Source: an uncultured Clostridium sp. (lineage in GTDB: Bacteria; Cyanobacteriota; Vampirovibrionia; Gastranaerophilales; Gastranaerophilaceae). From it: a stretch of 14,071 bases of DNA. The translations under genes and the position numbers were made by a program. The DNA lies in the NCBI GenBank assembly GCA_958449715.1, contig CAUDIU010000044.1, positions 1-14,071 of the forward strand, given 5' to 3'. The notes beneath the pieces were generated by a model that worked only from the letters and a program-made list of their open reading frames with translations, had not been told where the DNA came from and did no database searches. The first letter of the stretch is position 1. The number at the start of each line of letters is the position of its first letter. Shown here piece after piece: positions 11,334 to 14,071 of this stretch.

Positions 11334-13181
11334 ATGAAAAATGTAATTTTGAAAGACAACCGAGTTGTCAATTTCGGCTATGCTAAAAAGCCTTTTATGT
11401 CTAATCCTTTGGAGTCAGATAGAGATTCTAATTTGAATCTTGTAGATGCTTATTTAAAACAATTAGATTGGAAAGTTAATGAAAATTCTAATATGTCTTA
11501 TTCTATTCAAGGGTTAAATAATTATATTGCATCTGAAATAAGCAAGCAGTATTGGTTAAATAGAATATATCCTGAAAATATTAAAAATGCTCATATCAAT
11601 GGTGATATTCATATTCATGATTTGAATATTATATCAGTTTATTGTGTTGGTTGGGATTTAAAAGATCTTTTATCAGAAGGTTTTACTGGTGTAAAAGGAA
11701 AGGTTGAAAGTGCTCCTGCAAAACATTTTAGAACCGCATTAGGACAGATTGTAAACTTTATGTATACTATGCAGGGAGAAGCTGCCGGTGCTCAAGCTTT
11801 TTCTAACTTCGATACCCTTTTAGCTCCATTCATAAGATATGATAATTTAGATTATAAACAGGTAAAACAAGCTATTCAGGAATTTGTATTTAATATGAAT
11901 GTGCCTACTCGTGTTGGGTTTCAAACTCCATTCACTAATATTACTATGGATTTGAATGTCCCGTCATATTATGCAGAACAGTCGGTCATTATAGGCGGTG
12001 AACTTCAAGAGGCAACATATAAAGAATTTCAAAAAGAAATGGATATGTTGAATAAAGCATTTTTTGAAGTGATGATGGATGGAGATAATTCAGGTCGTGT
12101 ATTTACTTTTCCTATTCCAACTTACAATATTACAAAAGATTTTGATTGGGATAATGAAAATATTAAAGGTTTATGGGGAATGGCTGCAAAGTATGGTATT
12201 CCGTATTTTTCAAATTTTATAAATTCCGATATGTCTCCAGAAGATGCAAGATCAATGTGTTGTCGTTTGAGAATTGATAACAGAGAATTGGAATATAGAG
12301 GAGGAGGATTATTTGGTTCAAATCCTTTAACTGGATCTATTGGAGTTGTAACAATTAATTTGCCTAAAATAGCTGAAGTTTCTAAAACTAAAGTTGAATT
12401 TTTAGAACGACTTGCTCAAAAAATGGAACTTGCAAAGGATAGTTTGGAGATAAAGCGTAAGTTATTAGAAGATTTAACAGATAAAGAGTTATATCCATAT
12501 ACAAAATTTTACTTACGAGATATAAAAACTCGTTTTGGCGTGTATTGGAAAAATCATTTTTCAACAATAGGCTTAATTGGTATGAATGAGGCTTGTTTAA
12601 ACTTGTTTGGCGAAAATATAGGTAGCTTACAAGGAAAGCAATTTGCTCTTGAAGTAATGGATTATATGAGAGCTAAAATTGTTAAATTCCAAAAAGAAAC
12701 AGGAAATAATTATAATTTAGAAGCTACACCTGGAGAGGGAACTTCATATAGATTGGCAAAACTGGATAAAGATAAATATCCTTATTATACAAATTCAACG
12801 CAATTACCAGTAAATTATACTGATGATATTTTTGAGGTTTTAGATCACCAAGATGATTTACAAACAAAATACACAGGGGGGACGGTTGTTCATATTTATG
12901 CGGGAGAAAGAATCCAAAGTATAGAAACAATGAAAAATCTTGTTAAAAAGATTTGCAATAACTATCATTTACCTTATTTTACATTCTCTCCAACTTTTAG
13001 TACTTGTCCAAATCATGGATATGTTGCGGGTGAACATTATACTTGCCCTGAATGTGGAGCATCTTGTGAAGTTTATTCTCGTGTCGTAGGTTATATTAGA
13101 CCAGTGCAGCAATGGAACAAAGGTAAAAAACAAGAATTTTTAGATAGACATGAGTTCAAAATAGAGGAATGTAAATGCTAA
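11334..13181 (+). CDS. nrdD: Anaerobic (class III) ribonucleoside-triphosphate reductase, without ATP-cone
   Basis: The 615-residue protein is a glycyl-radical ribonucleotide reductase, which reduces NTPs to dNTPs without oxygen. It has INGDIHIHDLNIISVYCVGWDL (89-109, with C104), MCCRLRID (308-315, with C309 and C310) and GGGLFGSNPLTGSIGVVTINLPKI (323-346). The C-terminal zinc site is C558, H561, C571 and C574, and the radical-site loop RVVGYIRP places the glycyl radical at Gly586. E. coli NrdD is about 710 residues with an N-terminal ATP-cone. Here the protein starts almost directly in the catalytic domain, so that allosteric domain is missing. It overlaps its activase gene by 7 nt. Translation is probably controlled by the B12 riboswitch holding its ribosome binding site. 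Confidence 0.96.
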   Translation: MKNVILKDNRVVNFGYAKKPFMSNPLESDRDSNLNLVDAYLKQLDWKVNENSNMSYSIQGLNNYIASEISKQYWLNRIYPENIKNAHINGDIHIHDLNIISVYCVGWDLKDLLSEGFTGVKGKVESAPAKHFRTALGQIVNFMYTMQGEAAGAQAFSNFDTLLAPFIRYDNLDYKQVKQAIQEFVFNMNVPTRVGFQTPFTNITMDLNVPSYYAEQSVIIGGELQEATYKEFQKEMDMLNKAFFEVMMDGDNSGRVFTFPIPTYNITKDFDWDNENIKGLWGMAAKYGIPYFSNFINSDMSPEDARSMCCRLRIDNRELEYRGGGLFGSNPLTGSIGVVTINLPKIAEVSKTKVEFLERLAQKMELAKDSLEIKRKLLEDLTDKELYPYTKFYLRDIKTRFGVYWKNHFSTIGLIGMNEACLNLFGENIGSLQGKQFALEVMDYMRAKIVKFQKETGNNYNLEATPGEGTSYRLAKLDKDKYPYYTNSTQLPVNYTDDIFEVLDHQDDLQTKYTGGTVVHIYAGERIQSIETMKNLVKKICNNYHLPYFTFSPTFSTCPNHGYVAGEHYTCPECGASCEVYSRVVGYIRPVQQWNKGKKQEFLDRHEFKIEECKC

Positions 13182-13855
13182 TAGGCGGTGTGCAAAAAAC
13201 TTCCTTATTGGATTATCCTGATAAAATCAGTGCTATTGTATTTACTGCTGGTTGTAATTTTAGATGTGATTATTGTCATAATCCAGAACTAATTAATTCT
13301 AATAAAGAGCCGGCATGGACTTGTGCCGGCTTTTTGGAGTTTTTGAGTACACGAAAAGGTAAACTTGATGGGGTTGTAATTACAGGTGGAGAGCCTTGTA
13401 TACAGGTTGGATTGTTAGATTTTATAAAGCAAATAAAAGCTATGGGTTTTCTTGTAAAACTTGATACAAATGGGAGTTTTCCTAATGTTTTAGCTCAAGT
13501 TGTACCCTTTATTGATTATATTGCTATGGATATTAAAGCTCCTTTATATAAATATAATAATATTGTAAATGTAGATGTTGATGTTGAAAAAATAAAAAAA
13601 AGTATCGAATTAATTATTAATTCAGGAATTGATTATGAGTTTAGAACTACAGTTCTAAAATCACAACTTAGTATGGTTGATTTAATAAATATTGGGAAAT
13701 TAATTAGTGGTGCAAAAAAATATTATTTACAAAAATTTGTTTCTTCTAAAGTGTTAAATGGAGCTTTTGTAGCTGAAACGACTTATTCTGATATGGAATT
13801 TAAAGAAATAATTAATCATTTATCTATTTATATTGATAATATATATATACGTTAA
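13175..13855 (+). CDS. nrdG: Radical-SAM activase of anaerobic ribonucleotide reductase
   Basis: The 226-residue protein has the radical-SAM cluster motif CNFRCDYC (C27, C31, C34), VVITGGEP (about 67-74, the GGE S-adenosylmethionine contact) and KLDTNGSFP. It uses a 4Fe-4S cluster and S-adenosylmethionine to generate the glycyl radical on NrdD. At 226 residues it belongs to the longer, PflA-like activase type (NrdG2-like) rather than the about 155-residue E. coli NrdG. AGAGGA lies 6 nt before the ATG, which overlaps the nrdD stop (ATGCTAA), so the pair is translationally coupled and shares the B12 riboswitch. Confidence 0.94.
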   Translation: MLIGGVQKTSLLDYPDKISAIVFTAGCNFRCDYCHNPELINSNKEPAWTCAGFLEFLSTRKGKLDGVVITGGEPCIQVGLLDFIKQIKAMGFLVKLDTNGSFPNVLAQVVPFIDYIAMDIKAPLYKYNNIVNVDVDVEKIKKSIELIINSGIDYEFRTTVLKSQLSMVDLINIGKLISGAKKYYLQKFVSSKVLNGAFVAETTYSDMEFKEIINHLSIYIDNIYIR

Positions 13856-13863
13856 TTTATATC

Positions 13864-13892
13864 TTGAAAATACTGAAGAAATAAGTTATAAT
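13864..13892 (+). promoter_or_regulatory. Promoter of the second prepilin-like gene
   Basis: TTGAAA (13864-13869), a 17-bp spacer and a perfect TATAAT (13887-13892) lie between the nrdG stop and GAGGAG before the ATG at 13916. The downstream gene is therefore a separate unit from nrdDG. No terminator is seen between them. Confidence 0.7.
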
Positions 13893-13915
13893 AATAAAAA
13901 ACGAGGAGTGAAAGT

Positions 13916-14071
13916 ATGAAAATTTCAGTATGTTGCAGTGGCTCAAAAGAGTCGCTAGTTAAGCCTAGCGCGTTAAGTGCCTATGCTAAAGGAAAAAGTA
14001 ATAAAAAGTTTTCTGCATTTACTTTAGCAGAAATGATGGTTGTAATGCTCATTATGAGTATTATTTTAGCA
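13916..14071 (+). CDS. Prepilin-like protein, 5' part only, with long leader
   Basis: Fifty-two codons are visible before the window ends. After a basic, Ser-rich leader of about 34 residues (MKISVCCSGSKESLVKPSAL, then a Lys-rich stretch) comes AFTLAEMMVVMLIMSIILA, a class III prepilin helix with Glu39 at +5 relative to Phe35. The residue before the cleavage site is Ala34 where Gly is usual, which some prepilin peptidases tolerate. GAGGAG sits 7 nt before this ATG, so the long leader is probably real. Codons 12-18 also contain CGCTAG-N6-CTAGCG, a hairpin in the message. It is likely a pilin, pseudopilin or pilin-anchored surface protein. The rest of the gene lies outside the window. Confidence 0.78.
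   Translation, partial: MKISVCCSGSKESLVKPSALSAYAKGKSNKKFSAFTLAEMMVVMLIMSIILA

Noticed and set aside
11355..11369. Hairpin GACAAC-CGA-GTTGTC just inside nrdD as an L13 loop for the riboswitch
   Set aside because: The loop bases do not complement the L5 region; probably a coincidence of the coding sequence.
1..14071. tRNA, rRNA, insertion sequence or prophage
   Set aside because: No cloverleaf, rRNA segment, transposase or integrase was seen on either strand.

Overview
The window looks like chromosome from a low-GC anaerobic gut-type bacterium. Two prepilin-like N-termini carry the FTLAE motif, one of them in the form GFTLAEVLITLGIIGVVAAL that I associate from memory with gut Cyanobacteria-lineage organisms (Gastranaerophilales/Melainabacteria). 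The ribosomal-protein block, the strictly anaerobic class III ribonucleotide reductase and the AT-rich intergenic DNA fit that picture. The taxon is an inference; I ran no search.

Left part (1-3960, minus strand): a housekeeping operon read right to left, infA - rpmJ - rpsM - rpsK - rpsD - rpoA - rplQ - truA (truA is cut by the window edge). It starts at a promoter-like region upstream of infA that overlaps a perfect 8-bp-arm dyad. The rpmJ/rpsM and rpsK/rpsD gaps hold hairpins that could be autoregulatory leaders.

Middle (3965-6978): a secreted or pilin-like protein with a type IV prepilin N-terminus, divergent from a small XRE-type regulator, with a perfect dyad between them. A small Gln-rich protein of unknown function follows, then a strong bidirectional terminator. 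On the minus strand come a polyprenyl synthetase-like gene and signal peptidase I, overlapping by 8 nt.

Right part (7049-13855) is the most interesting. Two divergent transcription units start back to back from a 344-bp gap, each with its own good promoter and its own cobalamin-type riboswitch. The rightward unit is nrdD-nrdG (anaerobic ribonucleotide reductase and its radical-SAM activase), a known kind of B12-riboswitch target. The leftward unit encodes proteins I cannot assign: a Cys/His zinc-ribbon-like protein, a four-membrane-segment protein with an internal duplication, a small helical protein and, after a repeat-rich gap, a coiled-coil protein. A terminator ends the unit at about 7049. 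This is an apparently B12-controlled operon with no recognisable B12 transport, synthesis or isozyme gene, and it is the best candidate for an undescribed system here. The window ends inside a second prepilin-like gene with its own promoter.
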